From: Sympetrum striolatum
Taxonomy: Eukaryota > Arthropoda > Insecta > Odonata > Libellulidae
Length of the DNA stretch: 64,000 nucleotides
Assembly: GCA_947579665.1 (NCBI GenBank)
Contig: OX388345.1
Span: 70,733,454 to 70,797,453, forward strand
Reading direction: 5' to 3'
Positions 22,263-34,701 of this stretch are shown piece after piece; position 1 is the stretch's first letter, and every line of letters begins with the position of its first letter. The notes under the pieces are model-generated. The model had not been told where the DNA came from and searched no databases. It worked only from the letters and a program-made list of their open reading frames with translations. Made by a program: the position numbers and the translations under genes.

Positions 22263-24930
22263 TGGTTATTTCTTATCGATTATTGCTTGCCGACCATCTG
22301 AAGTATCCTGCTAGCCTCGAATATCATAAACAAATAAATTGGAAAGCTTTTGAAATTATGATGATTAGATATCGCAGTGAGTTATTCGGGCATGCAACAC
22401 GTGTTGGTTCACATGCAAGTTCTTTCCCTTCATTTCTCCCTGATCCCCGCAACCTTTTATTACCACCACCGCGTTCTTACAGCATCTTACCGCGGGCCAA
22501 GAAAGTAAATTTTCCGCTCGTGTAAGAGATTGAAGTACGATCTGAGGGAATTCGCCCTCGCGGCTGCGCTCGAGTGTAATGCGTCCCCACGGAGGTCGGG
22601 GAGATGCGAGTTGGGTTGCATAATCTCCAGGATACCACATTTCGCAATCCGTCACGGAACGTAGTAAATTATGTAAGCTTAGAATTGAGCGAAGATTTTC
22701 ATTTTTATTTATACTTGCACTTCTTTCGTGTTTTTTCCATTCTTTCGTTCATGTTTTTCCTTTTTTATTTATTTTTTCGTTCCATCAAGGTGAAATGTTT
22801 GTTTGGCCCATGTTTCGGAATTTACCCTGGCAATTTTTGATTTTTTTTACTTTTGTTGTTCTACTTTGTTTGACTTTCCGTCTGATTGTTCGTTAAGGTT
22901 GTGTCTATATATATATATATATATATATGGATTATTAAATTGGGGAGCGGTTTTTTTTATAAAAATCAACGATATAAAATTTTATGGTGAATGGAATGGA
23001 ATCTTGATTCGAAAAATTCCGAAAGTTTATTTTCGTGCACGAAAAGTTTTCGGGAAATCCTTGCAGTAATTTGGCTACCATTAACCGGCATTATGCTATT
23101 ACTATATTCTCATAATGTTCCTAATTATCTAATCTTGTCAGAGTTTTCTTTGAAACCTATACTCTATAAAATCAGAAAATAACAATATGGATGGAATCGA
23201 ATTTCTACTTTCAATTCTCAAAGCAACTTCTTTGTAAACTTAGAAAGAGATGTTTGATGAAAATGATGCTCATTGCTGGTGATCACTCGAATGTCATTAT
23301 CCAAGTCAGTAATCTGTTAAGTAATCATTCAACTCATGTATGTTAAATGAAAATGATGAATGCATTTCTTTGTACGTTTGAAGTAATTAAGGTGATGACT
23401 TCTCGCGCTTTCCAGTTATTGCATTATTTCTAATCGAGGTGTTCAATTCGAAAGAAAATCACTGATTCACCAGCTATGAAATAATACCCGTGTTTTTTTA
23501 TATCTTTTTGCGCAAGTTTACACTTCACTAAGGAAATTAAGAATGAAGAACGTTTCTTCCTTCCCATCTGATAACCTTGGCCATTCTCAGTAAATATTGA
23601 ATTTGGGGCGAGAAAAACATTTGAAGACAATATGCATCCCATTCCATAAGTCTTCCTTTATTTCTTTAGCACCGTCTTCCATGTTTTCTCTTCCAAACAC
23701 ATACATAATACGTGTATGCTTGTCTTGTACTTTTCTTGTTTACGTTTCTGCAGCTTCTACATTAGCGAAACGGTTTGGGTAGAGTGCTCATTTTCACAGT
23801 ATATGCTCCCTATGTTTTTGATCGTTATTTTCCTTCCTTCACTTCATATTTTCCTCAGCCATTTCTTTTTTATAAGGCACATTCGTTGATTGCCTCAGAG
23901 CATCGAAGGCCCTTCGCAGCTTCCCTAAGCGATCAAGATTCAATCTCTTCCAGCCTTCAATCACATGCATCTCCCGATACTCAACCCCTTCTCCCTCCTT
24001 TTCCCTAGCCGTATTCCTCCTCCTAAGCCATCTCACCCTTTCTCCAGACTTCCTCTTTATTTAATATCCATCGCTATTTTCCTCTCCCTACCTATTTATT
24101 ATCGAGGACGAAAATCGAAGAGCGAAAAATGTTCCGAATTTTCGTGGCGGTGGAATCTTCAATGCCGACTTTCTCTAATATATATTTTATATTTGCTGTA
24201 TCACCTTTTAATTTGGTGTACGTATGTACTATATTTTGATATTATCGCCTTACCGAAAGCTCTATTTTCTGTTTTATGAGTGAAATAGTTCTCAAGTAAC
24301 TGATTTTGTATTACCTATATTTTTTTAATTCCAGTGATGTACTCAAATAATATCCCGAATAAAGAGACATAAGAATTACGGGAGGGAATTCTAATCGGAT
24401 TCCTCCAACTCGTAACATTTTGAACTTAACCATTCATTGATTATCAAAGTAAGATTTGGTATATATTTGGCAGTTTTAGCATCTGCTTAATAACTATTGC
24501 TCTCTCTATTATTTAATTTTACCTTCTCAGTTGAGTGCTTGAAATTTATAAGACTTTTAATTGTACTTTCAAGCGATTTTTCTGATAATAATTAAGAGTA
24601 TCGGCTAATTTTGGTTAAATATCTGAAATTCCGCTCTCTTCTGGAACTCTTTGCCCCTGATGCAAATTCATACAGAAATTAAATTTATCTCCTCATCAAA
24701 TCAATTTCAGGGTTGTGAAAGAGGAGTTCGGAGAACTTTACGTCGGTAATAATGATGAATGATTTGCAATAATTCAACCCGATATCAATATCCTCGTTAA
24801 TTTTTTACGATTTTTAGTTTATTACTTCCGAAATAAGATAAAAATACCAGCTATTTTATTTGAGCGATCCAAGTTTTAATGTCACTCTTTTATACTACTA
24901 TTTTTCTTCATTCCTCCTTGAAATTCGCTT
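22263..24930. other. No gene seen; includes a TA microsatellite
   Basis: A (TA)n run of about 11 units lies at 22,906-22,928. Pyrimidine-rich DNA occupies about 23,820-24,090. Short opposing frames (22,262-22,655 and 23,775-24,279) carry no recognised motif. Confidence 0.5.
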
Positions 24931-25446
24931 GCATTTTCAGCATCCTTTTCCTTATTTCTGCCCTACTTTTACCTTCTTCTAGACTCATCCCATAAAGTGG
25001 TTTATTTGCTCAACTCGTTCCTACTATCCTTTCTCTGATTCTTCTTTCCGCTTCCTTAGTTACGTCCTTTCCCTTTTATTTCTCCATCTCGGAGACTTCC
25101 TAGCATTTTCAGCATCCTTTTCCTTATTTCTGCCCTACTTTTACCTTCTTCTAGACTCATCCCATAAAGTGGTTTATTTGCTCAACTCGTTCCTACTATC
25201 CTTTCTCTGATTCTTCTTTCCGCTTCCTTAGTTACGTCCTTTCCCTTTTATTTCTCCATCTCGGAGACTTCCTAGCATTTTCGGTTTCCCTTTCCTTATT
25301 TCTGCCCTACTTTGGCCCTCTCCTGGTCTCTATGTCATCCCATAAAGTGGTTTATTTGCCCATCTTTTCCTAACTTTCCTTTCTGTGATTCTTCGCTCCT
25401 CTTCCCTTCCCTTGGTTACGTCCTTTCTACTTTACTTCTATATTTT
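24931..25446. repeat. 172-bp pyrimidine-rich tandem repeat, first two units identical
   Basis: Units begin with GCATTTTC at 24,931, 25,103 and 25,275, so the period is exactly 172 bp. Units 1 and 2 read identically over all 172 bases by eye. Unit 3 is clearly diverged but keeps CATCCCATAAAGTGG and TTACGTCCTTTC. Decayed pieces (GATTCTTCGTC then TTACGTCATTTCTCC) continue to about 25,520. The mix of an exact pair and an old third unit implies one recent duplication in an old array. Confidence 0.9.
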
Positions 25447-27685
25447 CCTTCCTTCTCTTAGTTCCATTTGGGATTCTTCGTCTTCCTTCCCTTGATTACG
25501 TCATTTCTCCTTTATTTCTACTTCTTTTCTTCCATCAGTTCCCTTTACTGCTTCCCTTACATGTCTCCTCTCATTTCTCCGATCTCTTCATTCTGTTTCC
25601 CCAATTCTGGTTTCTTCCGCAGAGACCCTTGCCTCATCAATCACTACCCTCAGATCGGTTTATTTCATCCATCTTCCCCTACTTGTGGCTTCCTTAGGGA
25701 AACTAGTTACCGAACCATTCGCGAAAATTTCGTAACTTCCGGAAGAATTACGCCCGCGAACACGTGTCGGGAAGATTTCGCTAATGTTTGGTCCGTTGCT
25801 ATCCAAACAGAGAGAGTCGTTAAAGGGAAGTTTGCGGGCTCAAAGGGTTTTCTCGAAGGATGCTTTGCCCTTTGTGAATTCGCTGGGTCGTATGGACGCT
25901 TCTACGCCGTATTTGCGGACAAAGCGTGCGCTCATCGATACACAGAGCTCCGCTGAGTAGAGAAGGGATAGATCTCCCTTAGAGCATGCACGTGGAGCAC
26001 TGAGATTCCTAGAGTGATGCATGACTTGGTCCGGAAGTTCAAGAAGAAGCAACTGAGTCTCAGAGATTCAAAGTGTACAAATTTTGATTTTTTAGATCGC
26101 AAAATGATGTAGTTAGTAGATTACTTACTCTCTAGACTGAGACGTAAGGGTTCTCTAACATTTCAAAGGAGTGTATTCATCATTTTCCTGGATTTCTAGG
26201 AAAGCTTTACGTGAATTTACTCTTAAAACATGCAAGAAATTAGTCGTAATTGATTTATCGTGGCCTATACTCTAAGGGTGCTGCATTTACATAATTTACA
26301 TCCCGTTGTTGTTCGAAATTGATTTGAATAGAAAACCAATTACAAATTTCAAATGCTCGATGTGTTATTACGAAATACATTCCTTTGATAATTACTTATT
26401 TACCGGTATTATTTCCTCCTTTTTTTAACTTTAACATGAACTTACATGTATGAATATTAGTATGTATTTTGGTGATTACTTGCTTTGTTATTTAATTCTT
26501 GAGACTTTTTTATAGCATCGCTTTTTCATAAGTTTTTGTAAAAACACATTGCATTTACGGATTGATACTATTAGATAAGATTACAAAATCGTAATTATTT
26601 TATGCAAAATCTACGAAAAATGTTACTATGAACTGGAGGTTCAGTTAAGATAATAAATTACTTTAAGTTAAATGTAAAGAGACAATAGGAAGAATATATA
26701 AGTGACTTCAAACACCAACTTCGAAGTACATTCGCAGTTGAAACATTTCTTATAGCAGCTCTGAAAGAACGAGAATTTGAAGTAACTGGACTGATAAAAA
26801 AATCAATTATAAAATACATTAAATCAAAAGGAATGAAATTATAATTAAAATTATAACGAAATCTTAGGTTTCCGTGCTGAATAAATTATACCATTTTATA
26901 TGGGAATACTTGGGAAATCTTCCTTATCGTGTACACATAATGTAAACCCATTTGTGATGGAATGCATTGCGTGTGTAGAAAGACTTGAAACCTTTCGGCT
27001 AAACATTTACAAGGTCCTGAATATGATAATCATAATCTTTGCGAGTCTTATGAGAAAGATTGAGTTATATGCGAATAAGCGAAAAGAAGTGTCATTTTCT
27101 CTACCCGAGTTCAATCGAATTCTCAGCCTCTACCCTTATTTCAAATCTTCAGTTTGTTTGCAAACAGAGATGAGACTTTCAGCTCCAGGGGAATTTTGAT
27201 TCGCTCTTCTCTTATAAGCCAATATTATTAAATTCGAGACTCGTTTTATGCGAGTTGGCCTTTTCGTTTCCTTTGTTTGTATGCTTCGCGTGTGTTTTCA
27301 GTCTCTTTGAAATTAACTTGTCAGTTTTGTGTTTGACAAGGAACTTCGCTGCACATATTTTCCTTATCCCAGCGATTAGCTTTTCATTTCCTGGAACGGA
27401 TATTGCTCTGCCTGAGTTTGTGTACTTATCCTCAATCAAAAATACGTGCCAATGGTAGGGAAGACGGAAAGAAAACAAACTGACGCTATAAGCCTAAAAC
27501 TGCGTTTACCATAGGTAGTGGATTTACTGTATTGATGTTTGCTCATTTATGGCACTTGCTGATTTGCGCTGTGAGGCCTGTTACTTGATTGATTGAAATA
27601 AAATTTGATTAAGCACAAGGAAGCGTGCTCCCAACGTTAAACAAGATGTGAGAAATTTCGACATACCCGGGAATCGAAGTTAAGT
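25447..27685. other. No gene seen; longest unexplained open frame
   Basis: A 162-codon plus frame (25,468-25,956) starts in decayed tandem-repeat DNA with F/L/S-rich codons and ends in a GC-richer patch. I recognise no domain, and the change in composition mid-frame argues against a single protein. From 26,050 on the DNA is AT-rich and featureless. Confidence 0.45.
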
Positions 27686-27736
27686 GGTTAGAATGGAATG
27701 GTGGTTAGAATGGAATGGTGGTAAGAATGGGGTGCT
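27686..27736. repeat. 17-bp minisatellite, three units
   Basis: GGTTAGAATGGAATGGT occurs at 27,686 and 27,703, with a diverged third unit GGTAAGAATGGGGTGCT at 27,720. Confidence 0.85.
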
Positions 27737-27824
27737 GGTGGACCTTTCCAGGTAGGTATTCTAACAACTTAAACATTCCATTTCATTGACTTCTATTAAT
27801 GGTATATAGGTATACATATTATTG

Positions 27825-27902
27825 GCGGCGTGTTAGTTAAGTGCTTACTTCTATACATGCCTTGCAAGTGGGGGACCTTGGTTCGAGTTCCAGTCATGTC
27901 GC
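27825..27902 (+). repeat. tRNA-like relic with a foldable acceptor stem
   Basis: GCGGCGT (27,825-27,831) can pair over seven positions, two of them G-T, with ATGTCGC (27,896-27,902). In between are an A-box-like GTTAGTTAAGTGCTTA and the B box GGTTCGAGTTC inside a T-arm with four of five pairs. The anticodon region (ACTT...AAGT) is about six bases too long for a functional tRNA. It is therefore a tRNA pseudogene or SINE head rather than a working tRNA. Confidence 0.5.
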
Positions 27903-30527
27903 TGTTATTCACATCTTGTTTTTTTATTGATACGCGAAGTATAAAGAAAGGTACACGAGGTAGACAATGTCATTAGTAGTATTGATTTTTGTAGTGTTTT
28001 TTTTTTTAACTGTTAAGGTACAAATTTTTCAGCATTTTTGTATCTTCTGAATTTTATGAATTGGTCGTCTACGAGGACTTATGATAACTTTAAAAAGCCT
28101 GTTGATATTCGGACATTTTTTTTATTTGAGCATTCTTCAATCTCACAGAGATAATCACATTTTGCTTATGAGTGTTTTTCCAGGAATTTATACATACCTT
28201 TTTTCAATGCCATTGAAAAATTCAAATGTTATTACTTTAATTTTCTGGGTGAAATCCATAACTTCGTGTTTAACACTGATACTTGTTCTTTAGAGTTTTT
28301 TTTTCCCTCTTGCTCAATGCTTGATATCAAATGAAGGATAGAAAAAGGAAGCCTCGCTTAGAGGTAATTCCCCCTTAATGGATCACGACTTTTTATTCAT
28401 AAACCCCTCGTGATTCTCATCCGTTTAGCCATTTGCACGCTTTTACCCTTTAGCACGCCCATTGTTCGATCCACCCTCTTGCAGCCACTTTTTATTCCTT
28501 TCTCTTCTCTCGTTTTTTTTGCTCTGTACTTCTCCTCACAATGGAAGAGCATCTCTCGGAGAAGTCCACCTGTTGCACCTTCCTCACTGTTATCCCTCCT
28601 TCTCCCCATATCAACACTTCTGGTGCTTCTCCCGGGGAAACCATTTTCTGCCCCCCACTCCATACAAAACGGGGCAAAGGTAGCCGAAGCCGGATAAAAA
28701 CTTCGTAACGGCGTTGGAAGATGTTTGTCTTTAAGGTGAAGGTCGTGATATCTAATCGTAAGTGCATCTAACGATCGGTCTCTCTCTGAACAGCTGTATA
28801 TATATATATGAAAGTTAAAATATATATATTTTTTTCCTATAGCGTATCATACGTGTACGTAACAGAGGATAATAATAGCACATATTTTACTTTAGTGGTA
28901 CAAACGCACGCAAATATTCGGGTTAATAGGGTGACATATAAATGTATACATTACTCGTATAACAGAGCCCCAGTAGTTGTTAATAATATAGGATTTAGTG
29001 GAAGTTGTTCCGCTTTATTTAATTTTTTACACAAATCGAAGATTCAGTTTGTTTTATTAATTGTTCAGCTCTTACCGTTTTGGTATTCTTGTTTTTTATT
29101 TATCATTTTATTATTATATTTTATTAATTAATAGTCATAGTTTCCTTGTACTGTTTTAGTTCACTTTCAATTTTAATTCAATAATATTTTCATTTAATTT
29201 ATTTTTACATATTATGTTTCTCTGTCTGAAAACAACAGCGGCAAAATTCTAAGAACGAATGGATTGGAATATTTATCTAATCTGAATATCGAAATTTAAC
29301 AAGTTGGACTGTTCAAATGATACCTGGTGGAATTCCATCAAACAAAGCAGTTTATTGAACCAACAATCCTGTACAATAAGATTTAAGAACATGTACAATT
29401 TTTTTAACTTGTAAATCTTGTGGAATTGGACACGTTTATTAATATAATTGTACAGTATGTTTGGTATTATATAAAAATTTGGTTGTGGTAAACGAAAATA
29501 CTCCAATCATGGATTTATTTATATTAAACTATATTCTCAATGCCTATACATTTCATTTCTTTGAATAGTGAACTCAATGACACGAACGTAGTGGATTTTC
29601 TGTATTATCACCGTTATGTTCGTAAATGTGTGAAACTGCGTACGAGCGTATGTGCCAACCCGTTCCATTCCTATTACCCATTTGTGGACCAAGATTACTT
29701 ACAAACGTATCCGAGGTTTGCTTGTGATATATTTTCTTGCTGCAAGTTAATTTCCTGAATAAATATAGCCTGTGGTAAATCCCTCGTGTGCCCCATAATC
29801 TTTGGAAACTTACGGGTAGTTTTTGCTCTCATATTCTCACTTTCCAATCTTTATAGCGTTAGAAGACGTAATTTTATTTCCCGCGCACCTTTAGGGCAAT
29901 TTTCTCCATATTTTTTATTAGAAATGAATTGAATCGAAGATTTCCCCTTACATAATTTATCGATCATTGCTTTAGGAGTATTAACGCGTCATATTGTGAG
30001 CATTTTTTTGGTATGCTAACCCAATTCTCCCTGCTCATAAATCCTTCTGATTAGAGCAATTAAATCTCTCATTTGTTGGGAAGGGGTCAACGACCCACAA
30101 TGCGTAAGGGTGACCTTACTCTTTCCGTATCTCATTAAAAAAACATTTATTTACATTCGTGAATCAGTGTAAAGCACGTGCTGTACCGTGTTGAGCGTGC
30201 CGTCCTTCCAACAAGGCTTCACGCGTGATGACATCGGCTTCCAGTGAACCCACACAAGCACATCTCCGAATGTTATTCATTCTTACAAGTCGAAAAGCTG
30301 TTTAGAATGTTCCACTGCAGAATTTGTCTTTTCGGTTTCCCCAGCTCTGAAGCGTTGGTATTAATGATGTATCTGATCGATATAACAATGCGCGGGGTTT
30401 GATTTATATTATTATTTTGTTCTTTCATTCAGGGTCCTATTTAAATATGCGTTGACATAAGCTTATGGTCTTATGAGCAGCTCCATTGAGGGCTGTGCGG
30501 AGAAAAAGTTGCATAACATTTTAAGAT
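27903..30527. other. No gene seen
   Basis: Includes a T run near 27,997-28,008, a short TA run at 28,797-28,808 and a GC-richer patch at about 28,380-28,700 with opposing open frames on both strands. The AT-rich plus frame at 28,808-29,131 is unrecognised. Confidence 0.5.
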
Positions 30528-30674
30528 AGTAATGAATAAAAAAACTTGGTAATTTTCCACTTGAATTTTTATTCACTACCGGTTTCGCTACCGGAGTGTA
30601 GCATCTTCTGGTAGCGAACCGGTCGTGAATAAAAATATGGTGTGGAAAATTACGTTAATCTTTTCTTCATTACT
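30528..30674. mobile_element. Foldback element with 65-bp arms
   Basis: Left arm 30,528-30,592 and right arm 30,610-30,674 are imperfect inverted copies around a 17-base loop. Both contain AATTTTCCAC, TTTTTATTCAC and ACCGGTT(T)CGCTACC on the appropriate strand. Similar ACCGGTTTCG-hairpin modules occur at 33,138 and 39,568. No coding capacity is present. It is probably a non-autonomous foldback/MITE-type repeat; the target-site duplication is not resolved. Confidence 0.65.
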
Positions 30675-30841
30675 TCAATGGCTTTCCACAAAGTAACGCC
30701 TGCCCTAATAGATTTCAAATAATAAAATGATATGGCAAATGATATAAATACAACTTATAATATGAGTCAATCTATTACATTTTTGAAATTGTGAATCGTA
30801 TATTACTCGCACAACTGTAAGGGTGTAATTTAAGTTAAGTA

Positions 30842-30905
30842 GTGACTGGGGATCGAACCCAGGTCTCCGGACTATTCAAACAACTAAACTACCATGCCGC
30901 GTCGC
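30842..30905 (-). repeat. tRNA-derived SINE head, family 1
   Basis: On the minus strand: an A-box-like TGGTAGTTTAGTTGTTTGA, then CCGGAGACCTGGGTTCGATC and CCCAGTCACTAC. The T-arm CTGGG/CCCAG pairs perfectly around TTCGATC, and GGTTCGATCCC is a consensus B box. Copy 2 at 49,335-49,372 shares GAGACCTGGGTTCGA and GTCACTA, showing a dispersed family rather than a lone pseudogene. Confidence 0.65.
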
Positions 30906-30906
30906 T

Positions 30907-33137
30907 TAAAAATACTATGTTCTATACTAGTAAAACATAGTATTTATAACATGTGCTACGTTTGAATACATTACTGTGAGCGACAGATTCATTCTTATGT
31001 ATGACACCCGCCGAGGTATTTCTTTACGAATTCTCTGCTGTGCTCTCAGATGTTCTCACAGTAATCCTGCAATCCTTTTAGCGCCACACATATGATTTAA
31101 ATAACAGATCATTCAGTTTTGACGACCGACATGACATGTTCAATACATTTCGAAATCCTCATCGAGCTTACGCTCACCTCGTATGGTACAAGTATTCAGT
31201 AATTTATCTGCATTATGTCAAACGCACGCAACTGCAGGAACAACATTTCCCAACTCGTGTCCAACACGGATTACGGCCCGCGTTTTATTGGCAAAGAGAA
31301 AAACACTTTCTCCGCATTTCCTTACTGCCAACTCCTTCGGCGTCGGACGACCCACTTCCCTCTCGATCGGAGCTTTACCGTCTGCACTCACTAATTTACT
31401 CTGCGTCGATATTCATCTGCCATTTTAACACCCCCTCTCATTAAGTGTTTGACAGTGAAACCTTCGCTCACAAAAGCAGTTCTTTATTAACCAGTCCCTC
31501 CATTTTTCAGACTTTTCCCTGAATTGTGCATATTTTAACACTCCTATCCCAGATTCCGGTGAAATATCCAGTAAATCAAATTGCAATATGATACAAATAT
31601 GTAATGCTATCATGTCTCATCACCGGAAAAGGGCTGAAGTGTTGAAACATTCCCAGAATGAGGAAAACTTTGGGAAAAATTGATAAAAAGAAGAGGAAAT
31701 TTTCAGACTTACGTTAAGGCCTTTTAGTTTACTAAAACCGATTTTGGGAATAAAAGTGGAAGGTGGGAACTATGAAGGTGCAATTGTGATGCTGTAGGTT
31801 AAAATTGGTTATAATGTAGGAATGAAGTGAATGGTGACTTTGATAGCGGCAAGAAACCAATCCTTAACATTATTAATTCCAGCTGGCGATGAGGATGGTG
31901 AAGTTGTATAATTAACTAAATTTCAAATCGCCTGTGATTAATTCTAAGATACAGCCAGAAACAAATGTTACGTTATTTATATTTACATTTTACTAAATTC
32001 CTACTAAAAATTTTATAAAACTGACATACCTTACACTTTGCCTTAATCCGAAGCACGGGACATCCGACTAAGTTTTTAGATTAAAATTTTTATCCCAGAA
32101 TATTTTTCATTCTCTTTTCTTAAAAACATCTCAAGAAATATTGCGTAAAAATTAATTGAAATTGGGTTTCAAAAGTATAAAGTAAATAAGAGTTAGGGAT
32201 ATTTTGAAATCAATAAAGTAAACAAAGAAAATTACTTGGGATTAAAAGTAAAGGCACTCAATCACATTTCGCCTTAGGCGACCACATCTCAGCGAAATAA
32301 ATAAAGAAATTTCCTGGGAATAGAATTAAAGCCAATGCCTCAGTTGGCAAAATCGTCGGATGGACTGGTTACGTGTTAATTTGTTGGTGAAAAATGCATG
32401 AGAATATCTGAAGGAATTTCTCCTCACAAATCAGAAATCTCCGTGAATGAGTAATTCCCACATCTTATTTCCCTCGGCTGCATTCTCCTCCGGACATTCA
32501 CCTCTATTATTTATCGTTTTGAGCGACTCAAACATCTCCGAACGCCTTTCGACCGTGTCCAACGAGGGCTTAAGGAGAAGGCGGTCGATAGAACTCCGCG
32601 AAAGTCTCGAAGAAGTTCGGATGTCGGTGCTTCTGAGGGAGGTGCTCCAGTGGATCCCTCTCGAAGCATCTTCCAAGTGCGTCCTTTGGAGATCACGTTT
32701 CCATCCCGGGCAAGGTCGGCCGTGGAGGAATCTGGCAGAGAACACGTTCCGATGGAAAACATAATACTGAATCATTCGCGATTAGTTTTGCGGGAGTTTC
32801 GCCCGAGTTCAGTGTCCCTATAAGTGCATGGGGATGGAATTTCCATCGTGGCCTTGCACAAGTTTGAGCGGCGTCTACTTTACGTTTCCCTTCTCAATTC
32901 TAATCAGTATCATCATCAGGTTCCTCCGAAGTTTCTTCTCTTTCTCTCAAGAGTTCAACCCAGTGACATATTCGGTAGTCGTCCTAATGATGCGGGTTTT
33001 TGAGGATACAGATTAAGATGGACAACCCTTACCAAACGTGGCAGCTGATAAGTAATCGAGGAATTGCTATAAAAAAAAAACAAGTTTTTATAAAAACAAC
33101 ACAGTAACGTTTACTCTCCACGTAAAAGGGGTTTCAG
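30907..33137. other. No gene seen; GC-richer patches
   Basis: GC-richer patches at about 31,150-31,430 and 32,450-32,830. In the second, frames on both strands (83-114 codons at 32,431-32,775) overlap; none has a recognised motif. Confidence 0.45.
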
Positions 33138-33182
33138 TGATGACCAGTTTCGGCTAGTAATAGCCGTCTGCGAGCAAATAAA
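33138..33182 (+). repeat. ACCGGTTTCG-type hairpin module
   Basis: GACCAGTTTCGGCTAGTAAT followed by AGCCGTCTGCGAGC forms the perfect small hairpin GGCTA-gtaa-TAGCC and keeps the order 'gaccGGTTTCG - stem - stem - atcTtcagg' seen in the foldback at 30,528. AAATAAAAAA follows. Confidence 0.4.
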
Positions 33183-34530
33183 AAAGGAAGGAGTTGGCAT
33201 TTTTTAATTTAAACGCGAAAGAAGACCTCGGAAAATATATTTTCAATTTTTAGGTGATACATTTTGGAATTTCAAGTAAAAATCATTCATATTTTTTTCA
33301 ATGGCACCCTCGTTTCCAATTCTATTAAATTCTATTCCTGAATATACTTCATAGATTTAAAGTTGAATATATTCTCATCGTAAGATGTTATTCGGGATCG
33401 TACCAATCAAGTCTATTCAATATAAATATGCTTTATTCTCTAAAGGAAGGGCACGAGTTCATTTGAACCCATTACGCTTTTGTGGCACCAAAGTGCTGTT
33501 GAAAAATATCAGATTCCCATTGGGAACGAAATGCTTATAGAATTGAGCCGTCTCTTATGTGATGTTTACTTCCTTGTGCGCGAAACCGTAGTGACCAGAG
33601 GTCGTGTCGGTTCAGCAAACACCACGGACCTTCGACAGCTCTAAGGTTCACTCCTCCATTTTTCTCTTTCACTCTATCGTCCTCATCAATTTTCTCCATT
33701 TTCCTATCTCCTTTTGCCTTTCTCGAGAACTACTCGTGCAGATCTCCTGCTAAGAGAGAGGTTCTCCATTAGCGATATTGAAAATGGCGGGTTTATTAAT
33801 GTCTCTGTGGGGAAGAGTATCCGGGCGATATTTCTGAAGCATCGAAGGCTCTCGAGAGCAAAAGGTAGGTCTCCCGGACGGATGGGAGAGAGTTGTTAGG
33901 TCTGTGTTTGAAAAGATGAAAAAAGGAGCCGAAGAACTATGAGAGTCGTTTTTCGGTGCTGGATTTCTCAAAGGATGATTGATCCATCAAAGTTCCTCTT
34001 CACCCAGTACTACTCTGCCAGGGCTGAAAGAGTGGAATTTTTGGGATATTACCGTCTTGAATTTGCTTTATCTGTGTTGATTCCAATGAATCGAACCCTA
34101 TTTATTTTCAGTTCACTGAAAACGTTGTATTTCGGTTAACTTCCGATGTACGCTGTTTAACTTACTTGGGGCAGTTCGTTCTTTCTCTCTTGGCATTAAA
34201 TACTATAATCCTTCCGAATGGTTTAATCCGACTTTTTTTTAGTAATCCGTTTAATTAAACTATGGAATAAAGGCGTGATTCAAGAACTTCTGATTTCAAG
34301 TCAAGTCACTTTTAAAAATACAAATTTTCAGTAGTCTGTTTTAAGTTTACTTGATTAATAATTATAAAATTCTAATCGATTCAATATTTTTTGTACTTTT
34401 TAATTGTATTTAAACATTTTCTCCAAAAAAAACGATAAAAATAGGTCTCCAAAAAGAATCAATGAGATTTGATTGACAATTTATATTTGCTCCTATAGAA
34501 AGAATTAACCCGATAGATCTATCATGCATA
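33183..34530. other. No gene seen
   Basis: AT-rich with a GC-richer patch at about 33,580-33,900. Short frames on opposite strands only. Confidence 0.5.
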
Positions 34531-34701
34531 GAATGTAAATTTGCTAACACTAATTTATTATGCTCCTAAATAATTTTAATCGAACGATATTGCTGTCGTT
34601 ATATTATAGTTACCCTACATAAAATGTAAAATTTGCTACCAATAATTGATTATGCCCCTAAATAATTTTAATCGAACGATATTACTGTCGTTATATATAG
34701 C
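34531..34701. repeat. Tandem duplication, 92-bp period
   Basis: TAATTTTAATCGAACGATAT occurs at 34,571 and 34,663. About 80 bp of each unit aligns (from AATGTAAA-TTTGCTA to CTGTCGTTATAT) with a few substitutions. Confidence 0.8.

Noticed and set aside
22906..22928. (TA)n tract as a possible element terminus
   Set aside because: No inverted partner or coding nearby; a plain microsatellite.
25468..25956. 162-codon plus-strand open frame
   Set aside because: It starts in decayed tandem-repeat DNA and shifts composition midway; no domain or motif recognised.
28459..28475. B-box-like TTGTTCGATCCACC
   Set aside because: No T-arm pairing and no A box upstream.
30842..30905. Functional tRNA gene on the minus strand
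   Set aside because: T-arm is perfect but the acceptor does not pair and a second dispersed copy exists at 49,335; SINE-like origin fits better.
32431..32775. Three overlapping frames of 83-114 codons on both strands
   Set aside because: Mutual overlap in a GC-richer patch; none has a recognised domain.
33249..33260. Third recursive splice site (TTTTTAG|GTGATA)
   Set aside because: The donor half is poor and no clear branchpoint precedes it.
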